DNA of 64,000 nt, from contig NZ_FMZU01000008.1 in the NCBI RefSeq assembly GCF_900101545.1, positions 207,048 through 271,047 of the forward strand, given 5' to 3'. Position numbers and translations under genes: made by a program. Shown one piece after another: positions 38,797 to 46,147 of this stretch (position 1 is the stretch's first letter; each line of letters starts with the position of its first letter). The notes beneath the pieces were generated by a model that was not told the origin of the DNA, made no database searches, and saw only the letters and a list, made by a program, of their open reading frames with translations. Source of the DNA: Variovorax sp. CF079. Lineage in GTDB: Bacteria > Pseudomonadota > Gammaproteobacteria > Burkholderiales > Burkholderiaceae_C.

Positions 38797-39431
38797 ACTT
38801 CGGCATCCTGGTCTTCGAGCAAGTCGAGGAGCTCGACTTCGTGGGTCCGTGGGAAATGCTCACCATGTGGAGCCGGCACGCCGACGGCCCGCAGAACTGC
38901 CTCATCGTGAGCCAATCGCCCGGGCCCGTCACTTGCGCGAAGGGCTTGTCGATCACCCCGCATGTGTCCTTCACCGATTGCCCCGCGCTGGACTACCTGC
39001 TCGTTCCAGGGGGTCAAGGCACGCGCCGGGAAGTCAACAACCCCGTGTTCGTCGACTTCGTCGCCCACCAGGCAAAGAACTGCAGAGCGGTGATGTCGGT
39101 CTGCACCGGCGCCTTCGTGCTGCACGCGGCCGGCCTGCTCTCGGGCAGGAAGGCAACGACGCACTGGGGCTCGCTGGAGCGCCTGCGCGCGCTCGGCGAT
39201 GTCGAGGTGCTTGAGCAGCGCTACGTGCAGGACGGCAAGGTCTGGACGTCGGCGGGCGTTTCCGCCGGTACCGATCTGATGCTCGCCTTCATTGCCAGCG
39301 AAGCCGGTGAACAGGCTGCCGGCAAGGTGCAGTTCGGCGCGGAGTATTACCCCTCTTCCACCAGGTACGGCGGCTACGAGAATCATGCGCAGGCACCGGC
39401 CTACATCAAGAACACGAGAGCCGCCCCATGA
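38793..39431 (+). CDS. DJ-1/PfpI-family protein
   Basis: 212 residues. LVFEQVEELDFVGPWEML opens the fold with its conserved glutamate; the nucleophile elbow is C104 in SVCTGAF; ATTHW follows at the usual distance. The closest functional group by pattern is isonitrile hydratase-like or ThiJ/PfpI proteins without an AraC domain. Coupled by ATGA overlaps to both neighbours. Confidence 0.88.
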   Translation: MNFGILVFEQVEELDFVGPWEMLTMWSRHADGPQNCLIVSQSPGPVTCAKGLSITPHVSFTDCPALDYLLVPGGQGTRREVNNPVFVDFVAHQAKNCRAVMSVCTGAFVLHAAGLLSGRKATTHWGSLERLRALGDVEVLEQRYVQDGKVWTSAGVSAGTDLMLAFIASEAGEQAAGKVQFGAEYYPSSTRYGGYENHAQAPAYIKNTRAAP

Positions 39432-39847
39432 CAGCCCAGCCGCTCCCCTCCGTCGAAGCCGTCCAGCATATCCTGAACCCGCTGTTCCCTGGCCTGATGG
39501 GCGTGCGCATCGTCGCGCTCGAAGCGGAGCGCGTGGTGGCCGAGCTCGCCGTGCGGCCCGATCTCTGCACCACCGGCGCCATCCTGCATGGCGGGGCCTA
39601 CATGGCCTTCGCCGACACGCTCGGCGCGGTCGGTACCTTCATCAACATGCCGCAGGGCAAGCGAACGACGACCACGGACTCAAGCACCAAGTTCATCGGC
39701 GGCGCGCGCGCGAACACGACGATCACGGGCGAATGCCTCGCCCTGCACCGCGGGCGGACCACCATGGTGTGGCAGACGACGATCCGCTCCGCCGAAGGCA
39801 AGCTGTGCGCCGTCGTCACGCAGACGCAGCTGGTCATGGATGCCTAG
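39428..39847 (+). CDS. PaaI-type hotdog thioesterase
   Basis: 139 residues. The hotdog helix and catalytic region read TTGAILHGGAYMAFADTLGAVG, with the HGG motif and the downstream aspartate of PaaI-type acyl-CoA thioesterases; TTTDSSTKFIGGARANTTI follows. The start overlaps the previous stop by ATGA. Acyl substrate unknown. Confidence 0.88.
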   Translation: MTAQPLPSVEAVQHILNPLFPGLMGVRIVALEAERVVAELAVRPDLCTTGAILHGGAYMAFADTLGAVGTFINMPQGKRTTTTDSSTKFIGGARANTTITGECLALHRGRTTMVWQTTIRSAEGKLCAVVTQTQLVMDA

Positions 39848-39859
39848 CGGCAGAGCTTC

Positions 39860-40309
39860 ATGAAAGGCGCATCCGTCGTCGTGAGATTGCTCGGTCCCGA
39901 AGAGGCCGAGGTGCTTGCGAACGTAGCGCCGGACGTGTTCGACTTCGATGTGCAGTCGAAGCTTGCCGAGGAGTTTCTGAACGATCCGCGGCACCATCTG
40001 GCGGTCGCGCTGGATGGCGAGCAGGTCGTGGGCATGGCTTCCGGCGTCCACTACATCCACCCCGACCAGCGTGCGCAGCTCTTCATCAACGAGGTCGGCG
40101 TCGCGCCCAGCCACCAGCGCCGGGGCATCGGCCGCCGGCTGGTCGCGGCATTGCTTTCGCGCGCCAGGGCGCTGGGCTGCACCGAAGCCTGGGTTGCCAC
40201 GGAGCCGGATAACGAGGCGGCTCGCGGCCTGTACGCGGCGGCGGGCGCCATCGAAGATCCGGAGCCCTTCGTCCTCTACGCTTTTCCGTTGAACCAGAAA
40301 GGACCTTGA
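39860..40309 (+). CDS. GNAT acetyltransferase, AAC(3)-I-like
   Basis: 149 residues. The acetyl-CoA loop is EVGVAPSHQRRGIGRRLVAA (about 76-95). The size and N-terminal pattern (VRLLGPEEAEVLANVAPDVFD) resemble the AAC(3)-I aminoglycoside acetyltransferase branch, but resistance cannot be claimed from sequence. The stop shares TGATG with the next gene. Confidence 0.8.
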   Translation: MKGASVVVRLLGPEEAEVLANVAPDVFDFDVQSKLAEEFLNDPRHHLAVALDGEQVVGMASGVHYIHPDQRAQLFINEVGVAPSHQRRGIGRRLVAALLSRARALGCTEAWVATEPDNEAARGLYAAAGAIEDPEPFVLYAFPLNQKGP

Positions 40310-40575
40310 TGCGCACGCTGATCTTCATCGTCGGAGGGTTCGTGCTTCTTGCGGCATGCCTGGGTGTGGCCAAGCTCCTGTCCAACGGCCTCGCGGATGC
40401 CATGCGCACGGCGACCATTGCCTTCGTGGCGCTCTGGTTCGTGATCGCCGCGGTCAACATGTGGATCGGGGTGGCGAAGGCCGGCTACTCGGTGGCCGAG
40501 GAGCTGCCGATCTTTCTGCTGATCTTCGCCCTGCCGGCGGTCGCCGCCGTGCTCCTCAAGTGGAAAGTCCTTTGA
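40309..40575 (+). CDS. Small membrane protein
   Basis: 88 residues with three predicted membrane helices (about 3-22, 35-55 and 66-84) and short loops. The middle loop contains NMWIGVAKAGYSVAEELP. Family unknown to me. The ATG overlaps the upstream stop (TGATG) and the next gene starts seven bases on, so it is embedded in the same transcript. Confidence 0.75.
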   Translation: MRTLIFIVGGFVLLAACLGVAKLLSNGLADAMRTATIAFVALWFVIAAVNMWIGVAKAGYSVAEELPIFLLIFALPAVAAVLLKWKVL

Positions 40576-40582
40576 GACTGCC

Positions 40583-41041
40583 ATGAACCAGGAACTCTCA
40601 CGACTCGCGGCCGAACTCGGCATCGATGCGCAGCAGCACGAGCCGCTTCGCCTCGCCTTCGGTCTTGCCTGTGTTCGCCGCGTACAGCACCTGCTCGAAG
40701 ACCCCAGAGCGATCGACGGCGTCTCGGTTCTGGCGGCCTTTGTCGAAGGCCGGTCGGATCGGGCCGCGCTGCTCCAGGCCGCGCAGGAGAGCGCGGCCGT
40801 GGCCAACAGCCATCGCGGCTCCAACTCGATCGACGGCTCGGCCCATGCGGCAGTCTCCGCGACCTACGCCGTGGCCAAGGCACTTGCCGGACAGGCTCTC
40901 GAAGCGGCGGGCTATGCTGCCTATGCCTCGGTCTATGCCTATGGCGGCTATGCGGTCAACGACCCGACGGCCTTCGAAGCCGAGCACACTTGGCAGGTTC
41001 AAACACTCAGGGAGCTGGCTCACTCGTGCACCTCAGGTTGA
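40583..41041 (+). CDS. Alanine-rich helical protein resembling Imm5-type putative immunity proteins
   Basis: 152 residues, almost all helix. The segment ALLQAAQESAAVANSH, then AVSATYAVAKALAGQALEAA and a YAAYASVYAYGGYAV repeat resemble the alanine/histidine-rich helices of the Imm5-like putative immunity family. No toxin gene adjoins it, so a role in immunity is only a suggestion. Otherwise an uncharacterised soluble protein. Confidence 0.6.
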   Translation: MNQELSRLAAELGIDAQQHEPLRLAFGLACVRRVQHLLEDPRAIDGVSVLAAFVEGRSDRAALLQAAQESAAVANSHRGSNSIDGSAHAAVSATYAVAKALAGQALEAAGYAAYASVYAYGGYAVNDPTAFEAEHTWQVQTLRELAHSCTSG

Positions 41042-41065
41042 GGCGCGCACCATGGAGGTCCACTC

Positions 41066-41365
41066 ATGATTTCGCGTCACTGGCGAGGCTTGGCGAAGCC
41101 GGCCCAGGCAGATGCCTATGTCGAGCATCTGCGCATCGAGACCTTTCCGGCGCTGAACACGATGCCCGGATTCATCAGCGCATCGATATTGCGTCGCTCC
41201 CAGGCGCTGGGTGTGGAGTTCCTGGTCGTCACCCAGTGGGCATCTCTCGAGGCGATCCACGGTTTCGCGGGCGAGGATGCGGAGACGGCTGTCGTTCCCC
41301 GGAAAGTACAGGACATGATGGTGGAGTACGACCGAAGCGCTCGCCACTACGAAGTGGTGTTGTGA
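41066..41365 (+). CDS. ABM-domain (antibiotic biosynthesis monooxygenase-like) protein
   Basis: 99 residues, ferredoxin-like fold. WRGLAKPAQADAYVEHL, MPGFISASILRR and FLVVTQWASLEAIHGFAG match the dimeric ABM family; VEYDRSARHYEVV ends the domain. A TGGAGG ribosome site precedes the ATG. Ligand unknown. Confidence 0.83.
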   Translation: MISRHWRGLAKPAQADAYVEHLRIETFPALNTMPGFISASILRRSQALGVEFLVVTQWASLEAIHGFAGEDAETAVVPRKVQDMMVEYDRSARHYEVVL

Positions 41366-41375
41366 AGGAGGCGGC

Positions 41376-41645
41376 ATGGACACCGATCTGGACAACATGT
41401 CGCGCGACCAGCTGGTCGCCGAAGTGAAGAAGTTGCGCCATGGCATCCGCGAACATCGCGACAGCACGGGCCACGAGCTGTGCTGGCATCACCCGGCCTT
41501 GTGGGCGCTGCTGCCCGAGCGCTCGGATCCGGTCCCTGTCGTGCCCGACTGGCCACAGTTCCTCCGGGGCTGCCTGCGCTACCGCGAATCGCTGGACAAA
41601 CAGCTTCCGCAAGCGCCCCGTAGCAGCGAACCCTACCGAGACTGA
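41376..41645 (+). CDS. Small conserved-looking protein with an ELCWHHPALWALLPE motif
   Basis: 89 residues. An N-terminal helix (DQLVAEVKKLRHGIREHRD) is followed by HELCWHHPALWALLPE and a proline-rich stretch ending in FLRGCLRYRESL. The Cys/His cluster could bind a metal. No domain name recognised. GGAGG lies seven bases before the ATG, and the gene starts ten bases after the ABM gene. Confidence 0.7.
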   Translation: MDTDLDNMSRDQLVAEVKKLRHGIREHRDSTGHELCWHHPALWALLPERSDPVPVVPDWPQFLRGCLRYRESLDKQLPQAPRSSEPYRD

Positions 41646-41668
41646 CATCTGCAAGAAAAGGAGACTTC

Positions 41669-42082
41669 GTGCCAAACCCCTCTGTTCTCGAAGGCGGCTG
41701 CCAATGCGGCTCGGTTCGCTACCGCATCACGGGCGATCCGGTGATGGCGGCGCTGTGCCATTGCTCGATGTGCCGGCGCGCGAACGCGGCGCCGGCCGTG
41801 GCCTGGGCGATGTACCAGGAATCGCAGGTGGTTTTTCCCGACAACGGGCCGGCCCTCTACGAGTCGTCGCCGGGTGCGCGCCGCGGTTTCTGCGCGCGCT
41901 GCGGCACGCAGATCAGCTTCACCGCGGACTACATTCCGGGGCTCATGGACATCACGATCGGGAGCCTGGACGACCCCGGCCGGGTGCCGCCCACGCTCCA
42001 CTACTGGGAGTCGAAGCGCCTGCCCTGGGTGCACTTCGCCGACCCCCTGCCCCGCTACCCGGAGTTTCCGCCCACGGAGTAG
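41669..42082 (+). CDS. GFA-family zinc protein
   Basis: 137 residues. GGCQCGSVRY, CHCSMCRR and FCARCGTQISF give the zinc cysteines of the GFA/CENP-V fold. The start is GTG at 41669 with AAGGAGA upstream. It is the second GFA domain of the block; the first is fused at 34021-34455, and the two are clearly diverged. Real glutathione/formaldehyde activity is uncertain for this family. Confidence 0.88.
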   Translation: MPNPSVLEGGCQCGSVRYRITGDPVMAALCHCSMCRRANAAPAVAWAMYQESQVVFPDNGPALYESSPGARRGFCARCGTQISFTADYIPGLMDITIGSLDDPGRVPPTLHYWESKRLPWVHFADPLPRYPEFPPTE

Positions 42083-42114
42083 GCAGTATCCCTGCGTCAA
42101 GAAGGAGAGCAATC

Positions 42115-42384
42115 ATGACAGTCCTGGTTACCGCAGAAGTCCAAGGCCAAACCCGGCAGGGTTACGAAGGCATGTTCAGCGCACTCTCCGACGGTCTCAA
42201 GCAGGCGCCGGGGTTCGTGCTTCACACCGCGCATCCCATCGAAGGGGGCTGGCGCATCATTGAAGTGTGGCAATCGAAAGCCGAGGCGGATCAGTTCTTC
42301 GCTAAGCAAGTCGCCCCTCACCTGCCGCCTGGAATTCACCCCAAGCGTTCAATCCAGGAGCTTCACAGCCTGCTGAGGTCTTGA
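42115..42384 (+). CDS. Small ABM-like dimeric alpha-beta barrel protein
   Basis: 89 residues. MTVLVTAEVQGQTRQGYE, APGFVLHTAHPIEGGWRIIEVW and QFFAKQVAPHLPP fit the dimeric alpha/beta barrel group. AAGGAG lies eight bases before the ATG. Last plus-strand small gene before a short minus-strand lipoprotein gene. Ligand unknown. Confidence 0.78.
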   Translation: MTVLVTAEVQGQTRQGYEGMFSALSDGLKQAPGFVLHTAHPIEGGWRIIEVWQSKAEADQFFAKQVAPHLPPGIHPKRSIQELHSLLRS

Positions 42385-42395
42385 TCGACGATCGA

Positions 42396-42620
42396 TCAAT
42401 AGCGGTACGGATTCCACGGCCGGCTGTCGTAGCGATTCGGCACACCGTCTCCATCGCGATCGCGGTCGTAGCGGTTGGGTATGCCGTCGCGGTCCCTGTC
42501 GCCGTAGCCCTGTCCCGGCGCGCCGTGATAGCGCGGCGGCGGGCGGCCGCTGTCGTAGGGGACGGCCACGCAGCCGGCCAGGGTGGCGGATGCAACGAGC
42601 AGTGCGAGCAGTGTTTTCAT
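42396..42620 (-). CDS. Small lipoprotein with Asp-rich calcium-type repeats
   Basis: 74 residues. Lipobox LAGC at about residues 14-17. The mature part is short: a proline-rich linker, then two DRDRDGIPNRYD-like repeats of the DxDxDG thrombospondin-3/EF-hand type, and a C-terminal NPYRY. Calcium binding is plausible. AAGGAG precedes the ATG. It is convergent with the ABM-like gene and divergent from the deacetylase gene. Confidence 0.8.
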   Translation of the reverse strand: MKTLLALLVASATLAGCVAVPYDSGRPPPRYHGAPGQGYGDRDRDGIPNRYDRDRDGDGVPNRYDSRPWNPYRY

Positions 42621-42865
42621 TTGGTTCTCCTTGAGTTTCGGTCAATCGGGTAGCCCCGACGAAGCCATCATCGGCTGCGCCGGTGTCCGGCCGGTATCCG
42701 CCCTTCGCCTTTGCGTGAAGCTGGTTACCGGATGTGCCCATCCAAGATGCTCAGTACGCCGCGCTGCCGCAACCGGCGCGGGCACCTGTTCGCGAGTAGG
42801 CCCAGACCGCTTTCATGCATCGGCATGCAACTTGCGGCGCTTCGAAAAGCAACCCGGAGGCATCG

Positions 42866-43771
42866 ATGAACACCCGCTACCCCGGCCCGCTGCCCGCGCA
42901 CGGCCGCTTCGACTACCAGCCCATCACGCGCCGTGTCGATCATGCGTGGCCGAATGGCGCGCGGCTCGCGGTCTATATCGGCTTCAACCTCGAGCACTTC
43001 GCCTTCGGCGAAGGCATGGGGGCCTGCATCGGTCCTGCGGCGCCGCATCCCGACGTGCTCAACTACGCGTGGCGCGAATACGGCAACCGCGTGGGCGCGT
43101 GGCGCTGCCTCGAACTCTTCGACAGCCTGGGCCTCGCATCGAGCACGCTGCTGAACACCGCTCTCTATGACCACTGTCCCGAACTCGTGGCGGCCTCGGT
43201 CGCGCGCGGCGACGAGCTCATCGGCCACGGTCATACCAATTCCGAGCGCCAGGCTGACATGGATGAAAGCGCCGAAGCCGCCCTGCTCGCGCAGTGCCGC
43301 GCACGCATGCGCGAGGAAAGCGACCGGGCGCCGGTGGGCTGGCTTTCGCCGTGGATTTCGGAAAGCCGACTCACGCCCGACCTGCTCGCCGAGGCCGGCT
43401 ACGGCTACACGCTCAACTGGTGCCACGACGACCAGCCGGTGCCCATGCGCACGCGCAGCGGCCGCACGCTGTGGTCGGTGCCCTACCCGCAGGAGCTCAA
43501 CGACATCCCGATGATCGTCGCGCGCCAGATGGACGCCAAGGACTTCGCGCAGATGATCATCGACAACGCCGACGAGATGCTCGAACAGTCGCGCCGCCAG
43601 CCGCTGGTGATGGGCGTCGCGCTGCACCCCTACATCGTCGGGCAGCCCTACCGGCTGCGGCACCTGCGCCGCGCGCTGTCGCACCTGGCGCGCATGCGCG
43701 ACCGGGGCGAGGTCTGGTTCACCACGCCAGGCGCGATCTGCACGCACGTGCAGCAGGTGGCCGCCGGCTAG
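42866..43771 (+). CDS. Polysaccharide deacetylase / PuuE-like allantoinase family protein
   Basis: 301 residues, NodB-homology barrel. AVYIGFNLEHFAFGEG opens the fold, HGHTNSERQADM carries the metal histidines, and GWLSPWISES and MGVALHPYIVGQPYR are typical of the PuuE (cofactor-free allantoinase) and related amidohydrolase branch. CGGAGG is the ribosome site. The 245-base gap upstream holds its own promoter region, divergent from the small lipoprotein. The substrate could be allantoin or another amide. Confidence 0.85.
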   Translation: MNTRYPGPLPAHGRFDYQPITRRVDHAWPNGARLAVYIGFNLEHFAFGEGMGACIGPAAPHPDVLNYAWREYGNRVGAWRCLELFDSLGLASSTLLNTALYDHCPELVAASVARGDELIGHGHTNSERQADMDESAEAALLAQCRARMREESDRAPVGWLSPWISESRLTPDLLAEAGYGYTLNWCHDDQPVPMRTRSGRTLWSVPYPQELNDIPMIVARQMDAKDFAQMIIDNADEMLEQSRRQPLVMGVALHPYIVGQPYRLRHLRRALSHLARMRDRGEVWFTTPGAICTHVQQVAAG

Positions 43772-43806
43772 GACGCGGTGGCTGGCTGTGGCAAGCTAGC
43801 GGCCCC

Positions 43807-45990
43807 ATGCCACGCACTCGAGCCGCCCTGCTGGCGCTGACAACACTGCTTGCCGTCCTCGCCGGCGAGGCGCAGGCATTTGCCAGCTTCGACGAAGTGC
43901 GGCGCGAGTTCCGCCCCTCGGACACGCGGGTGCTCGACCGCAACGGCGAGCTGCTGCAGCGCGTGCGCACCGACCCGCAGGTGCGCCACGGCCAGTGGAT
44001 CGCGCTGGCCGAGGTGTCGCCGGCCCTGCGCACGGCCATGGTGCTGAGCGAGGACAAGCGCTTCTACGCGCACAGCGGCGTCGACTGGCGCGCGATCTCG
44101 GCCGCGGCCTGGGGCAATGCGTGGAACACGCGCACGCGTGGCGCATCGACCATCACGATGCAGCTCGCGGGCCTGCTCGACGACGATCTGCGGCGCGGCA
44201 GCGGCGGGCGCAATCTCACGCAGAAGCTCGGGCAGACCGTGGCGGCGCAGCAGCTGGAGCGCAACTGGCGCAAGGACCAGATCCTCGAGGCCTACCTCAA
44301 CAGCGTGCCCTTCCGCGGCGAGATCGTCGGCATCGATGCCCTCTCGCGCACGCTGTTCGGCAAGGCGCCGCACGGGCTCGACGCGCGCGAGGCGGCGGTG
44401 GCGGCGGCGCTGGTGCGCGCACCCAATGCGAAGCCGGCGCTGGTGGCGCAGCGCGCCTGCGAGGTGTTGCGGGCGATGGAAGCGGGCACCAAGGTGGATT
44501 GCGAGGCGCTGGATATGTTTGCGAGTGCGGCTTTGCAGCGCAAGGCCTTCGAGGCGAGCGAAGGAATCGCACCGCATCTGGCGCGCCGCGCCCTCACCCC
44601 AACCCTCTCCCAGAGGGAGAGGGAGCAAGACGGGATCCGCACGACGCTGCGCGCGCCCTTGCAGCGCTTTGCACTTACCACGCTGCAACGCCACCTGCGC
44701 GAGCTGCGCGGCCGCAATGTCGAGGACGGCGCGCTGGTGGTGCTCGACAACGCGAGCGGCGAGGTGCTGGCCTGGGTCGGCTCCTCGGGCGAGCTGAGCC
44801 GCGCGGCCGAAGTCGACGGCGTGCTCGCGCAGCGCCAGCCGGGCTCCACGCTCAAGCCGCTGCTCTATGCGCAGGCCATTGCCGAACGGCGGCTCACGGC
44901 GGCCTCGCTGCTCGACGACTCCTCGGCGCAGATCAGCACCGCGAGCGGGCTGTATATCCCGCAGAACTACGACCGCCAGTTCAAGGGCCATGTGTCGGTG
45001 CGCACCGCGCTGGCGGCCTCGCTCAACGTGCCGGCCGTGCGCACGCTGGTGATGGTGTCGCCGGCCTCCTTTGCGCGCCAGCTGCGCGCGGTGGGCTTGC
45101 CGCTGGCGCAGAACGGGGACTACTACGGCTACAGCCTGGCGCTGGGGAGTGCGGAGGTGTCGCTGCTGGGGTTGACGAATGCGTATCGGACGCTGGCGAA
45201 TGGAGGGAGGGTTGGGGAGACGCGGTTCTTGATGGCGCGCGTGCCCCCATCCCCGCCTTCCCCCAGAGGGGGAAGGAGCGACAGCCCTGCGATCGATCCG
45301 CGTGCTGCGTTCATCGTGGGCGACATCCTCAGCGACGCCAATGCGCGCGCCCGCACCTTCGGCCTCGACAGCGTGCTCGGCACGCGCTTCTGGAGCGCGG
45401 TGAAGACCGGCACCAGCAAGGACATGCGCGACAACTGGGCCATCGGCTGGTCCGAGCGCTACACGGTCGGCGTGTGGGTCGGCAATGCGAGCGGCGCGCC
45501 GATGTGGGATGTGAGCGGCACCAGCGGCGCGGCGCCCGTGTGGGCCGAGCTGATGGGCTTTCTGCATCGCAACGAAGCCAGCCGCACGCCCGCGCCGCCG
45601 CCCGGCCTGGTGCGCTCGCGCGTGCGCTTCGGCGACGAGCTCGAAGCGGCGCGCGACGAATGGTTCATTGCGGGCACCGAGCAGCCGCTGTTCGCCATCC
45701 CCGGCGCCGCGGCCGAGTCGGCGCCGCGCATCACCGCGCCTTCGGACGGCACCATCATCGCGCTCGACCCCGACATCCCGCCGCGTCACCAGCGCGTGCG
45801 CTTCGAAGCCGAAGGCCGTGGCCTGCAGTGGCGCATCGACGGCAAGCTCTTCGCGCGCGGCAGCAGCGCACAGTGGCTGCCCTGGCCGGGCCGGCACGTG
45901 GTGGAGCTTGTGGATGCGCGCGGCCAGGTGCTCGACCAGGTCAAGCTCGAGGTGCGCGGCGCCGGCGTCGTGGCCAACGCCAAGCGCTAG
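43807..45990 (+). CDS. pbpC: Penicillin-binding protein 1C
   Basis: 727-residue bifunctional peptidoglycan synthase. Signal/anchor at 6-25; GT51 transglycosylase with E82 in SEDKRFYAHSG and GASTITMQLAG; transpeptidase with S347 in GSTLKP, SLN near 405 and K533 in KTGTSK; C-terminal biPBP_C domain (about 635-727). Two palindromic repeats are translated within it: ALTPTLSQRERE at about 263-274, between the two catalytic domains, and PSPPSPRGGRSDSP near 482. The frame is kept and all catalytic motifs remain. In many bacteria pbpC adjoins an alpha-2-macroglobulin gene; here they are separated. Confidence 0.95.
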   Translation: MPRTRAALLALTTLLAVLAGEAQAFASFDEVRREFRPSDTRVLDRNGELLQRVRTDPQVRHGQWIALAEVSPALRTAMVLSEDKRFYAHSGVDWRAISAAAWGNAWNTRTRGASTITMQLAGLLDDDLRRGSGGRNLTQKLGQTVAAQQLERNWRKDQILEAYLNSVPFRGEIVGIDALSRTLFGKAPHGLDAREAAVAAALVRAPNAKPALVAQRACEVLRAMEAGTKVDCEALDMFASAALQRKAFEASEGIAPHLARRALTPTLSQREREQDGIRTTLRAPLQRFALTTLQRHLRELRGRNVEDGALVVLDNASGEVLAWVGSSGELSRAAEVDGVLAQRQPGSTLKPLLYAQAIAERRLTAASLLDDSSAQISTASGLYIPQNYDRQFKGHVSVRTALAASLNVPAVRTLVMVSPASFARQLRAVGLPLAQNGDYYGYSLALGSAEVSLLGLTNAYRTLANGGRVGETRFLMARVPPSPPSPRGGRSDSPAIDPRAAFIVGDILSDANARARTFGLDSVLGTRFWSAVKTGTSKDMRDNWAIGWSERYTVGVWVGNASGAPMWDVSGTSGAAPVWAELMGFLHRNEASRTPAPPPGLVRSRVRFGDELEAARDEWFIAGTEQPLFAIPGAAAESAPRITAPSDGTIIALDPDIPPRHQRVRFEAEGRGLQWRIDGKLFARGSSAQWLPWPGRHVVELVDARGQVLDQVKLEVRGAGVVANAKR
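44591..44623. repeat. REP-like palindromic element inside pbpC
   Basis: Arms CCCTCTCCC (44603-44611) and GGGAGAGGG (44615-44623) with a 3-base loop, preceded by CCCTCACCCCAA. The arms equal those at 17600-17620. Translated in frame it gives ALTPTLSQRERE in a linker of PBP1C. Confidence 0.8.
45256..45276. repeat. Second palindromic element inside pbpC
   Basis: Arms CCTTCCCCC (45256-45264) and GGGGGAAGG (45268-45276) with the loop AGA. It has the same architecture and loop as the element at 44603-44623, with different arm bases, and is read in frame as a proline/glycine-rich insert. Confidence 0.7.
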
Positions 45991-46003
45991 GGCGGCAAGC
46001 TGA

Positions 46004-46021
46004 TCCTGAGGGCGCTCAGGA
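46004..46021 (+). terminator. Hairpin after pbpC
   Basis: TCCTGAG at 46004-46010 and CTCAGGA at 46015-46021 with a 4-base loop, 14 bases after the pbpC stop. No T-run, so at most a weak or Rho-assisted end. Confidence 0.35.
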
Positions 46022-46104
46022 CACCGGTGTGCGCCAAAACCCTGAACCGCGTGTCCTACGCCGGCTTGGGGCATTTGCGCACCCTGGCGTCGGACGATCC
46101 ATAC

Positions 46105-46128
46105 GAAAGTCGCGCCGACACGACTTTC
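46105..46128. promoter_or_regulatory. Inverted repeat upstream of a hybrid kinase gene
   Basis: GAAAGTCG at 46105-46112 and CGACTTTC at 46121-46128, perfect 8-base arms with an 8-base spacer, about 20 bases before the first possible start of the kinase gene. The spacing suits a dimeric DNA-binding protein better than a terminator. Confidence 0.45.
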
Positions 46129-46147
46129 TCCCGCCGAAAACGGCCAT

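Noticed and set aside
39860..40309. Aminoglycoside resistance gene
   Set aside because: The GNAT fold and size are compatible with AAC(3)-I, but substrate cannot be read from the sequence and the context is not a resistance element.
31763..42384. Chromosomal integron cassette array
   Set aside because: The gene families resemble cassette cargo and all face one way, but many genes overlap, no attC-like sites separate them and no integrase was seen.
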